Assembly (NCBI RefSeq): GCF_900114655.1
Contig: NZ_FOTT01000001.1
Coordinates: 130,973-194,972 of the forward strand
Reading direction: 5' to 3'
Source: Candidatus Frackibacter sp. WG13
GTDB lineage: Bacteria; Bacillota; Halanaerobiia; Halobacteroidales; Acetohalobiaceae
Length of the DNA stretch: 64,000 nt
The translations under genes and the position numbers were made by a program. The first letter of the stretch is position 1; every line of letters starts with the position of its first letter. The notes under the pieces are model-generated. The model was not told the DNA's origin. It worked only from the letters and a program-made list of their open reading frames with translations, and ran no database searches. Of this stretch, positions 28,534 to 35,777 are shown piece by piece.

Positions 28534-29286
28534 TTATTGATTTTCTACATCTGCTTCTTCGTCATTAGCTTCTACTGCTTCAGTTTGCTCAAGCTCTTCT
28601 TGTACGCCTTGATTCCCTTCTAAAACAGCATCAGCCATAGCTCCAGTTAATAATTTAACAGCTCTAATTGCATCATCGTTCCCTGGAATTATATAATCTA
28701 TCAAATCAGGATCACAATTTGAATCTACAATAGCTACAATTGGAATTCCTAATTTTTTAGCTTCTGCTACAGCAATCTCCTCTTTCCGAGGGTCGACCAC
28801 ATAAATAGCATCTGGCAGTCCATTCATATCTCTAATTCCACCTAAAAATCTAAGTAATTTATCACGTTCCTTTTCTAACTCCATCACTTCTTTCTTAGGT
28901 AGAACCTCAAACAATCCATCTTCTTCCATTTGCTCTAACTCATTTAAGCGATCAATACGCTTACGAATAGTTTGATAGTTAGTTAACATACCACCTAACC
29001 ATCTTTCGCTTACATAAGGCATACCGCATCTTTCAGCTTCACGCTTAATAGTCTCTTTTGCCTGTTTTTTAGTACCTACAAATAAGATTTCTTTTCCTTC
29101 ACTTGCAAGATCACGTACAAAGTTATACGCAACTTCAACTAACTTAACTGTTTGCTGCAAATCAATAATGTAGATACCATTTCTCTCTGTAAAAAGATAA
29201 GGCTTCATTTTTGGATTCCAACGCTTAGTTTGATGACCGAAATGAACTCCTGATTCTAACATCTGTTTCATCGTTACAACAGACAT
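28534..29286 (-). CDS. rpsB: 30S ribosomal protein S2
   Basis: 250 residues. S2 sits at the 30S head-body junction and assembles late. Signature segments: [20 protein letters not shown] at the N-terminus, [22 protein letters not shown], and [12 protein letters not shown]. The C-terminus carries an acidic extension (about 225-250). ATG 29286 is chosen because GAGGAGGTG lies six bases upstream. It has its own promoter (29423-29451) and a structured leader. Confidence 0.98.
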   Translation of the reverse strand: MSVVTMKQMLESGVHFGHQTKRWNPKMKPYLFTERNGIYIIDLQQTVKLVEVAYNFVRDLASEGKEILFVGTKKQAKETIKREAERCGMPYVSERWLGGMLTNYQTIRKRIDRLNELEQMEEDGLFEVLPKKEVMELEKERDKLLRFLGGIRDMNGLPDAIYVVDPRKEEIAVAEAKKLGIPIVAIVDSNCDPDLIDYIIPGNDDAIRAVKLLTGAMADAVLEGNQGVQEELEQTEAVEANDEEADVENQ

Positions 29287-29326
29287 TAACAACACCTCCT
29301 CTCCGGTTTTAATCCTCCACTTTCGT

Positions 29327-29384
29327 CACTTTCCTATTAAACCTAATTTATATAACTAGGCACCCTAATAGAAATCAGAAAGTG
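29327..29384 (-). promoter_or_regulatory. Structured rpsB leader, candidate S2 autoregulatory RNA
   Basis: Downstream of the rpsB promoter the transcript can fold into a long interrupted hairpin: CACTTTC/GAAAGTG at the base (29378-29384 with 29327-29333), then CTATTA/TAATAG and CCTA/TAGG nested inside. Leaders that bind S2 are known upstream of rpsB in other bacteria. The pairing is seen; control by S2 is inference. Confidence 0.35.
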
Positions 29385-29422
29385 TGTGTGATTTGGTGCA
29401 TTATTAACATACACCATTAGGT

Positions 29423-29451
29423 AGTATAACACAAAGAAGAGATAATATCAA
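29423..29451 (-). promoter_or_regulatory. SigmaA-type promoter of rpsB
   Basis: Minus-strand TTGATA (29446-29451), 17-bp spacer, TATACT (29423-29428), each five of six to consensus. It lies just past the terminator of the motility block and about 140 bases upstream of the rpsB ATG, leaving a long leader. Confidence 0.7.
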
Positions 29452-29470
29452 TACCATTTTAGAAAAAATA

Positions 29471-29517
29471 ATAATCGACAATTAGCCAACTCTTTGCAAT
29501 GACTAACTGTCGATTAT
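29471..29517 (-). terminator. Terminator at the end of the motility operon
   Basis: ATAATCGACA at 29471-29480 pairs with TGTCGATTAT at 29508-29517; four more pairs follow after one mismatch. The minus-strand tail TATTTTTTC is strongly U-rich. The stem includes the stop codon of the MltG-like gene. It marks the boundary between the fla/che block and rpsB. Confidence 0.72.
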
Positions 29518-29997
29518 AGTTAATAATATATTCTCTAAAGAATCATTTCTTTTAAATCTGTACTCCCCAGCTAAAATTTTATTAGTAACATTCAGACTAT
29601 CAAATAACTTTAATAATGCCGCTTTATCCTTAATAAGATTTATCTGTTGTAATTTACTAGCAACTTGATTAGCCGTTGCTCCTTTCTCAATCTTTAAAGT
29701 AATAAAACCTTCCTGTTCCTTTTCTTCTAAATCGGATCTTAAACTAGAAGGATTTTGTTCAATTTTTATATCTAATCGTTCTAACTGTTTTTTTACTTCA
29801 TCTTTGCTAAGCTGATTAGGGAATTCCATTCCTAACTTCCTAGCTTCTCTGATAATTACTGATCTATTATTAGCTAATAAATCTTTATTAGATTCAGCAT
29901 CCGGATTGTCTTTTAAAAATAATCCTAATGAAAGCAAGACTAAAATAATTCCAACCATTAATAGTGCTCTACGCATTAAGATAACTCTTTGTAACAA
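29503..29997 (-). CDS. Membrane-anchored protein with the MltG/YceG N-terminal (LysM-like) subdomain
   Basis: 164 residues: one N-terminal membrane helix (LLMVGIILVLLSLGLFL), a linker with charged helices, and a C-terminal segment FITLKIEKGATANQVASKL through ILAGEYRFKRNDSLENILLT. This follows the non-catalytic N-terminal subdomain of MltG endolytic transglycosylases. The catalytic domain with its Glu is absent, so it probably binds rather than cuts peptidoglycan. TTG 29997 directly follows the upstream stop, with GAGGTG eight bases before it; ATG 29976 is the alternative start. Last gene of the motility block, ahead of its terminator. Confidence 0.6.
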   Translation of the reverse strand: MLQRVILMRRALLMVGIILVLLSLGLFLKDNPDAESNKDLLANNRSVIIREARKLGMEFPNQLSKDEVKKQLERLDIKIEQNPSSLRSDLEEKEQEGFITLKIEKGATANQVASKLQQINLIKDKAALLKLFDSLNVTNKILAGEYRFKRNDSLENILLTIIDS

Positions 29998-30531
29998 TTA
30001 ACCTTCACCTCGATTATTAAGCTTCCAAATTAACTCAACTTCTCGTTGACCTAAATCTAATCTTTGGGCAATTTGAGCTAAATCAAATCCTTCTTTAAAC
30101 AATTTAGCAATCTGTTGATATTGTTCATTAGACGAATTAATAGCATTCTCCTCTTTTGGTTGCTCATTATCTTGTGCTGCTTTTAATTCTTTTAATCTTT
30201 GTGCTGGACTTTTTGGCTTAGACTGCATATTCATTTTTGATTCTAAAGTATCAGTAAATTTTTCATCTCTATCTCCATTTGCTCTCTTCTCTTGTAGCGA
30301 ACTTTTCAATTCTAACTCTTTACTCTCTATTTTATCTAAAGTATTATCGAACCTATTATCTAAATCTTTTATCAATTCTTCTAACTTTTGTTCCCTCTTT
30401 TTTAACTCTTTATTAAGTTGAATATAGTCAGTTAGTATTTCATCATTAATTAACTTATCTTGGTGATAGGTTAAAAAAAGAGAGACTAAGATAAAGCTAA
30501 TACCTAATATAAAGATTAATACTTCCAACAT
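29998..30531 (-). CDS. SwrB-like membrane-anchored coiled-coil protein (DUF6115 type)
   Basis: About 177 residues: one N-terminal membrane helix (VLIFILGISFILVSLFL), a charged coiled coil (about 30-85), a flexible middle, and a C-terminal helix-turn-helix-like element (IAKLFKEGFDLAQIAQRLDLGQREVELIWKL split at LAQ). In B. subtilis swrB (ylxL) occupies the same place between sigD and rpsB, has the same layout, and promotes FliP assembly in the flagellar export gate. Homology to SwrB is likely by position and layout but not proven. The start is ambiguous (ATG 30531, GTG 30537 or TTG 30528 near GAGGTG). Confidence 0.6.
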   Translation of the reverse strand: MLEVLIFILGISFILVSLFLTYHQDKLINDEILTDYIQLNKELKKREQKLEELIKDLDNRFDNTLDKIESKELELKSSLQEKRANGDRDEKFTDTLESKMNMQSKPKSPAQRLKELKAAQDNEQPKEENAINSSNEQYQQIAKLFKEGFDLAQIAQRLDLGQREVELIWKLNNRGEG

Positions 30532-30553
30532 TTTCACCTCAAATTAATCTAAA

Positions 30554-30856
30554 CTATACTTTGATATCAATATACTTTCCTCTTCTGCTCTTCTTTCTAT
30601 CTTCAGTTCCTTCTTGATCCTCTTTTGAATCTCTTTTTTTCTGCTGCCCTTTACTTTCGTCTCCTTCATCTCTTATCTTCTCTTGACTAGTCTCTTCTGA
30701 CTCATTAACTTTAGTCTGTTTCTGCTCATTATTCTTCGCCATTTGATTAACTAATTCCTGCTGTTGAGCCTGTGGTTGTTGTTGTTTGATTTGCTGTATC
30801 TTACTAGCTTTTAAAGAGCGAGGAATTTGCGTATGAGGATTAATTGACTTTACCAT
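30554..30856 (-). CDS. Small Gln/Lys/Glu-rich protein of the motility operon
   Basis: 100 residues, no membrane segment. The N-terminus (KSINPHTQIPRSLKASKIQ) and the C-terminal RGKYIDIKV look ordered. The middle is low complexity, rich in Q, E, K and S, and probably disordered. I do not recognise a functional family. Small proteins of this layout occur beside fapA and the DUF6115 gene in clostridial motility operons, to my recollection. ATG 30856 has AGGTGG about nine bases upstream. Confidence 0.6.
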   Translation of the reverse strand: MVKSINPHTQIPRSLKASKIQQIKQQQPQAQQQELVNQMAKNNEQKQTKVNESEETSQEKIRDEGDESKGQQKKRDSKEDQEGTEDRKKSRRGKYIDIKV

Positions 30857-30872
30857 ATACAACACCACCTAC

Positions 30873-32717
30873 TTAAGCATAAGATCCTCTTTTAATCTCA
30901 CCATCTTCTACATAGTACTGTACATTAGAAATTTGCTTGCCAATCTTTTTGACTTCGGTACCAATAGTAATTTCTACCCCTGAATAAAGCTTATCTTGTA
31001 CTTTTACTCGCCCATGCCTTCCTTCTTCTAATCGCTTATCTAACCTCTTCTTTTCCTTCTTTAGATCTTCTATATTCTTCGACAACTGAAATCTAATTCT
31101 CGTCTTCTGACTTAATAATTCACGTTCTTTCTCCGATAGTTGACCACCATTCTCTTCCTGGCGCTTTTTAATATAATTAATTGACTTTAAAGCCTCATCT
31201 AGTTCTACTTGGTAATTATCCAATTCCTCCGTCAACTCATGATATTGGTCGCGCAAAGCTGGAGTTACACCAACAAACAGCTTAGTCTTAGTAGCTAAAT
31301 TAGAACCAACTACTTTAGCATCTATCTCCCTTCCTGCTCTGACCATGCCACCTACTATTAATCCTTTGTTCACTACTTTAATCGCTTCAGCAGCATCAAT
31401 GTCACTATGCATAATTGCCTCACTAACTATTAAATTCTGTTCAGTAACTACTTTTCCATTCTCTATAAATTTAGCCTTAACATCTCCATCTGCTTCAATC
31501 TTACCTTTATTCTTACCTATGAAACCGTTTTTAATAGTAACTTCACCACCAGCTTCTAATTGGGCTGCATGCACACTACCTTGTACATGAATATCATGTT
31601 TTGCCTTAACTTTCATACTATCCTTAATATCACCTTTAACAATGACTGTTCCTACAAATTTAACATTTCCTGTAGATAGATCTAGGTCACCATTAACAGT
31701 ATGAACCTCGATAACCTCTATTTTATCTCCTTTATAAAAGACTTGACCTTCAATATCAGAGCGTAAAGTAAGACCATCTTCACTTAAAGTAGTATTCTTT
31801 CCCCCTGGAATCTTAAGATCAGTTGGAGCTTCAGGTTCTACCTCTTCTCCCCTTACATTCATGCCTGGTGTTCCAGGTTTAGGAGGGCTCTTAGTTGCTA
31901 ATACACTTCCAGCTTCTACATTATTAATCCGTCCTAAGTTGCGATAATCAACCGAACCATCTTCTAATTGCTGAACCTTTCGTTCTTGACTTTCTAAATC
32001 AAATTTAAAATCAATCTCTGCATCTTCTCCTGCTATAGGCTCAGTCCCTTCAGCAATTAATACTTCCTCTATTTCCTTATCTATAACACCATCTTCATTA
32101 AAAAGTTCATTTAACCTTTCTTCTCTAAGGCCATATTCAATTCCCGTTTCTTCTAGTACAGTTTCTACTCTATCTAAAGTAGCTTCTTCTCCTCCTAGGG
32201 GAGTAATTACTGATAAATGAGCGGCCATCTGGTCATTACTAATTTCTACTATAATTTCAGCATCTTTATCTAATTCTTGCTTCCGAGGAGCGACCTTAAC
32301 AGTCTTTTCAATTCCTTCTGCCAATATCTCACTAACTTTATCATAATCTACATCTTCAATCTCTTTAGCTTCTAATAATTCTTCTATATCTCTTAAAACA
32401 ACCCGACTTCCATCCCCTACTGGTAGTTTAACTTGAATAAAGATTCCCTCTTCATCCACCTTAAAAGTTAATTTGCCATCTTCTGATTCTATCTCTTCCT
32501 CTTCACCATCATCTTCACTTCCATCTTCACTTCTATTTTCCTTTTCAAGCACATCAATCTCAAATATTTTCTTCTTCCCAATCCCAAGAAAACCACTATT
32601 CTCTTCAACCAACTCTACTACTAAATCATCTTCGACCAAACCTTCTTGCCCGTCACCTTGCAACTTTTTTAACGCCTTCTCTATAGCCTCATCTCGATCT
32701 TTGGCTTCAATCCTCAC
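30873..32717 (-). CDS. fapA: FapA (DUF342) family protein with Jag-N-like N-terminus
   Basis: About 614 residues. The N-terminal ~60 form a Jag_N-like domain (RIEAKDRDEAIEKALKKL, then ENSGFLGIGKKKIFEI). An acidic linker, a FapA N-terminal domain, and a beta-helix (about 330-480: GNVKFVGTVIVKGDIKDSM, GGEVTIKNGFIGKNKGKIEA) follow. A coiled coil lies at about 500-575. DUF342 proteins are polymer-forming, cytosolic or membrane-associated; Vibrio FapA affects flagellar assembly and polarity. I start at GTG 32717, nine bases after GGGGGGTG. A GTG at 32762 has no ribosome binding site. Follows fliA. Confidence 0.8.
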   Translation of the reverse strand: MRIEAKDRDEAIEKALKKLQGDGQEGLVEDDLVVELVEENSGFLGIGKKKIFEIDVLEKENRSEDGSEDDGEEEEIESEDGKLTFKVDEEGIFIQVKLPVGDGSRVVLRDIEELLEAKEIEDVDYDKVSEILAEGIEKTVKVAPRKQELDKDAEIIVEISNDQMAAHLSVITPLGGEEATLDRVETVLEETGIEYGLREERLNELFNEDGVIDKEIEEVLIAEGTEPIAGEDAEIDFKFDLESQERKVQQLEDGSVDYRNLGRINNVEAGSVLATKSPPKPGTPGMNVRGEEVEPEAPTDLKIPGGKNTTLSEDGLTLRSDIEGQVFYKGDKIEVIEVHTVNGDLDLSTGNVKFVGTVIVKGDIKDSMKVKAKHDIHVQGSVHAAQLEAGGEVTIKNGFIGKNKGKIEADGDVKAKFIENGKVVTEQNLIVSEAIMHSDIDAAEAIKVVNKGLIVGGMVRAGREIDAKVVGSNLATKTKLFVGVTPALRDQYHELTEELDNYQVELDEALKSINYIKKRQEENGGQLSEKERELLSQKTRIRFQLSKNIEDLKKEKKRLDKRLEEGRHGRVKVQDKLYSGVEITIGTEVKKIGKQISNVQYYVEDGEIKRGSYA

Positions 32718-32764
32718 TACTTCTATCACCCCCCTAAAAAAGTTTACTAATCTCATCCACACTG

Positions 32765-33544
32765 TTAAATTAACGTTTCTTTCTTTCTACTTAAATATCC
32801 TCTTAACCGATAAATCGCTTTAGTATGTAACTGTGACACCCTTGCCGTCGTCAAGTCTAAAACTTCACCGATTTCTGTTAAATTTAAACCTTCATAGTAG
32901 TATAGAGTTACTACTATTCGTTCCTTATCTTTTAATTTATCGATTGCTGCACCTAAAACTTCTTTTATTTCTTCATAGGTCAAGCTTTTTTCTGGATTAG
33001 CGGTCTCTTCATCTGCTATAACTTCAATTAAAGTGATCCCTTCAGTTTGGTTACTAGTAATAAAACTATCTAGGGATGTTTCCTGGGGAATATTCACTTC
33101 TTTCATTAATTTATTATACTCTTCTACATCTAAATTTAACCTCTTCCTTATCTCCTCATCAGTAGGCATTCTCTTTAGTTCATTAGCTAATTCGGAATGA
33201 ATTCTAGCCACCTTCTTGGCTTTACGCCGAACTGAAGTAGGAACCCAATCTAACCTTCTAACTTGATCAATAATACTCCCCCGAATTCGAGCAATAGCAT
33301 AGGTTGAAAACTTAACTTGTCGACGATAGTCAAATCTTTCAATAGCATCAATTAATCCAATGACTCCATAATTCTCAAGATCTCCGAATTCAAAAGTATC
33401 CGGTAGATTAATTACAACTCGATTAGCAACATATTTTACTAACGGTATAAACCGAAGGATTAGTTGCTCTTTTGCTTTCTGGTTCCCATTATCTTTAAAC
33501 TCAATCCATAATTCTTGCTCTTCCTCAGTTCTTTGGTTGACTAT
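32765..33544 (-). CDS. fliA: Flagellar sigma-28 factor (FliA/SigD), non-standard start
   Basis: 259 residues of continuous open frame. Region 2: EQLILRFIPLVKYVANRV, LIDAIERFDYRRQVKFSTYA, IRGSIIDQVRRLDW. Region 3: RMPTDEEIRKRLNL. Region 4: ERIVVTLYYYEGLNLTEIGE and TTARVSQLHTKAIYRLRGYL. It directs core polymerase to late flagellar and chemotaxis genes. No ATG, GTG or TTG occurs in frame between the stop at 33560 and GTG 33211, which would delete region 2. AAGGAGG lies seven bases before ATA 33544, giving IVNQRTEEEQELWIEF, a normal FliA N-terminus. It is placed at the end of the che genes as sigD is in B. subtilis. Family certain; start inferred. Confidence 0.88.
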   Translation of the reverse strand: MVNQRTEEEQELWIEFKDNGNQKAKEQLILRFIPLVKYVANRVVINLPDTFEFGDLENYGVIGLIDAIERFDYRRQVKFSTYAIARIRGSIIDQVRRLDWVPTSVRRKAKKVARIHSELANELKRMPTDEEIRKRLNLDVEEYNKLMKEVNIPQETSLDSFITSNQTEGITLIEVIADEETANPEKSLTYEEIKEVLGAAIDKLKDKERIVVTLYYYEGLNLTEIGEVLDLTTARVSQLHTKAIYRLRGYLSRKKETLI

Positions 33545-33566
33545 CTTTACCCCTCCTTTTTAGCGA

Positions 33567-34037
33567 CTAAGTATCTTTCATATTCTTAATCATTTGAGCT
33601 AATTGTTCCGGGTCTTGTCCTGTAAGTTCTTCTTCTTCTAATTCATTAACTTCTTCTAACTCTTGATAATCTACCTCTTCTAAGTTTAAAGGTTGAAAAT
33701 TATCTTCTCTTTCTTCGTCTTCAATATCTCGATTCTGTTGATTATACTGTTGAGCAGCTGTCTGCTGGGAAACTGAATTCATCTGTTGCTTAGGTTTAAC
33801 CTCTTGTTGCCCTTGATTTTGATTTGCTATATCTTTATTCTTTAGGTTGTCACTTGTCGTTGATTTCATTACTAAATAACCAATTAAACCTCCAAATACA
33901 CCGAAAAATATAGCAGCTAATATACTTCTTTTAATTATAATTAAGAATAGCAATCTATTTGCAATTGCTACTATCGCAACTAACAAAAAAGCAACTATAG
34001 CAAACATAACCGATAAAAGCTTAATTAAGCCTTTCAA
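33567..34037 (-). CDS. Membrane protein of unknown function between cheD and fliA
   Basis: 156 residues from TTG 34037, or 168 from GTG 34073 which would overlap cheD. The TTG has AGAGGGAG nine bases upstream. Two N-terminal membrane helices (VMFAIVAFLLVAIVAIA and ILAAIFFGVFGGLIGYLV) are followed by a Gln/Asn-rich stretch and a very acidic cytoplasmic C-terminus ending in QLAQMIKNMKDT. I recognise no family. Position in the motility operon suggests a link to flagella, but nothing in the sequence shows a function. Confidence 0.65.
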   Translation of the reverse strand: MKGLIKLLSVMFAIVAFLLVAIVAIANRLLFLIIIKRSILAAIFFGVFGGLIGYLVMKSTTSDNLKNKDIANQNQGQQEVKPKQQMNSVSQQTAAQQYNQQNRDIEDEEREDNFQPLNLEEVDYQELEEVNELEEEELTGQDPEQLAQMIKNMKDT

Positions 34038-34053
34038 CCTTTTCAACTCCCTC

Positions 34054-34536
34054 TTATAAAACCTGGTCTTCACCTTTAACTGTCTTAATTAGTACTTTAT
34101 TATCTTTCAAATGAAATTCCATAGTTCGTCCGTAATCTTTTCCAACGTCTTCTGCTAATAGCTTTATCTTTTCTTTTTTCAATATCTCTTTAACAGCTTC
34201 AGCGTTACGAGCTCCAATCTGCATTTGAGAATTAGCATTATCAAACTTAAACATTTGTGCTCCACCAGCTATCTTAGCAACTAATCTTCTTTTACTTGCT
34301 CTAGCACGCTCTAATTCATCTAATAATAGCCTTATTGCTGTATCTGCATATTTAGCTGGATTATTATTCTTACGATTATTAGGGGCTTTGGGTAACATTA
34401 TATGGGCTAACCCTCCAACTTTAGTCCGCGGGTCATACAAAGCAATTCCAACACAAGAACCTAAACCAGAAGTTATCAAAATATCATCTTCTTTTCCAAC
34501 ATTCAAATCTGCCATCTTTACTCTAATCTTCTTCAT
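34054..34536 (-). CDS. cheD: Chemoreceptor glutamine deamidase CheD
   Basis: 160 residues. It deamidates specific glutamines on chemoreceptors and stimulates CheC. The Cys-His-Thr active site region is present: LITSGLGSCVGIALYDPRTK (catalytic Cys about 28) and GGLAHIMLP (His about 45). Gene order cheC-cheD-(x)-fliA follows B. subtilis. ATG 34536 is three bases after the cheC stop, with GGAG within the end of cheC. Confidence 0.95.
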   Translation of the reverse strand: MKKIRVKMADLNVGKEDDILITSGLGSCVGIALYDPRTKVGGLAHIMLPKAPNNRKNNNPAKYADTAIRLLLDELERARASKRRLVAKIAGGAQMFKFDNANSQMQIGARNAEAVKEILKKEKIKLLAEDVGKDYGRTMEFHLKDNKVLIKTVKGEDQVL

Positions 34537-34538
34537 AT

Positions 34539-35174
34539 TTAGTTAACTCCAAGTTGGGCTAGAATTTTATTCAATGATTCAGGAGTGGGAATAAAGAAGA
34601 AATGTCCTTCTATACTCTCATCTCCATTCCAAAATTCAGTTTCAACTACCAAAGCGTAATCCCCAATATGACCTACCTGTAAGAATGCAACTTCTAAAAT
34701 TGCCCCTGCCATATCAAAAGCTAAAGCTGGTACTGAAGGCAGTAAAGAAAAATCTGTCATTTGACTTAAAGCATTCAAATAAGAATTAGTTAAAATATTT
34801 CCCATCTCTTCTAAAGTAGAATTTTCGATCTTCTCAGTCTTATTTTCACTCTCTAACGCTAATCTTTCATCCAATAACATATTTGTTAAACGATCAGCAC
34901 TCTCTTCCTCTAAAGCAAATAATATCTTCCCAGATGCATCACCTACTACTTTAACTAAGATACCCGCAATTAAAGTATCAGGTCCTCCTAAAATTTCAGG
35001 TACTTCATTTAATGGTAAGATACTGACTTCTGGAACACTCATATCTATCTTCTGCTCTAAAATTTGCGAAAAAGCTGTAGCTGCATTCCCTGCTCCTATA
35101 TTAGCAACTTCTTTTAACGCATCTAACTGGAGTGCTGAAAGCTCTTTAACTTCCGTTTGCTTTTCATTGTCCAT
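34539..35174 (-). CDS. cheC: CheY-P phosphatase CheC
   Basis: 211 residues. It dephosphorylates CheY-P and interacts with CheD in adaptation. Both CheC/FliY/CheX active sites appear: KEVANIGAGNAATAFSQIL with a downstream Pro (about 23-46), and LEEMGNILTNSYLNALSQM (about 122-140). ATG 35174 is chosen because AAGGAGG is ten bases upstream. Confidence 0.93.
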   Translation of the reverse strand: MDNEKQTEVKELSALQLDALKEVANIGAGNAATAFSQILEQKIDMSVPEVSILPLNEVPEILGGPDTLIAGILVKVVGDASGKILFALEEESADRLTNMLLDERLALESENKTEKIENSTLEEMGNILTNSYLNALSQMTDFSLLPSVPALAFDMAGAILEVAFLQVGHIGDYALVVETEFWNGDESIEGHFFFIPTPESLNKILAQLGVN

Positions 35175-35189
35175 TATTAACAAACCTCC

Positions 35190-35651
35190 TTAATTTAACT
35201 TTTCCTTATCTAAGTCAATCTTCTCCATCTCTTTTATCTCTTCTGGATCTAAAATTTTAGTCAAATTTAGTAAGACTAATAACTTATCATCTATTTTGAT
35301 TACACCTTCTAAGTACTTTTTATTAATTCCACCAGCTATCTTTGGAGGAGGCTTAACTGTATCTTTAGAAATACTTAATACCTCTTTTACCTCATCAACA
35401 ATCATCCCTACTTTATTCCCTTCAGTTTCTACAATTATAATCCTTTGTTCTTCTTCATTGCTAATATCCAAATTAAACCTTTTTCTAAGATCGATAATCG
35501 GAATAATCTCACCACGTAGGCTAATTATCCCTTCTACAAAATTGGGAGCATTAGGTATCTTAGTTATTCTCTGCATCTCTATAATCTCTTGTGTCTCTAA
35601 AATTTCAACTCCATACTCCTCATCATTCAATCTAAAAGCAACTAATTGCAT
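35190..35651 (-). CDS. cheW: Chemotaxis coupling protein CheW
   Basis: 153 residues, one CheW domain of two SH3-like beta barrels, linking chemoreceptors to CheA. Typical segments: LVAFRLNDEEYGVEILETQE, ITKIPNAPNFVEGIISLRGE (about 30-50), IPIIDLRKRF and VGMIVDEVKEVLSI. ATG follows AGGAGGGGTAGGG. The 126-bp gap after cheA holds only a small 6-bp hairpin and no clear promoter. Confidence 0.95.
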   Translation of the reverse strand: MQLVAFRLNDEEYGVEILETQEIIEMQRITKIPNAPNFVEGIISLRGEIIPIIDLRKRFNLDISNEEEQRIIIVETEGNKVGMIVDEVKEVLSISKDTVKPPPKIAGGINKKYLEGVIKIDDKLLVLLNLTKILDPEEIKEMEKIDLDKEKLN

Positions 35652-35777
35652 ACCCTACCCCTCCTTTCTAACTCAAGCCCTCGCAAAATTTAATTATAAA
35701 ATTTTATCTCGATTAGGACTATTACATACTTAATTGCTGACGCCAAAAATTCTATGTTAAATATGCTTGAAACTTTT

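Noticed and set aside
32765-33211. Short 148-residue fliA starting at GTG 33211
   Set aside because: This would lack sigma region 2, while the open frame upstream encodes a perfect region 2 and is preceded by AAGGAGG.
35296-35733. 145-residue plus-strand open frame over cheW
   Set aside because: Antisense shadow of cheW; composition and lack of a start signal argue against a gene.
35761-35777. Terminator after cheA
   Set aside because: Only a 6-bp A/T-rich stem (TTGAAA/TTTCAA) without a U-tail; too weak to call.
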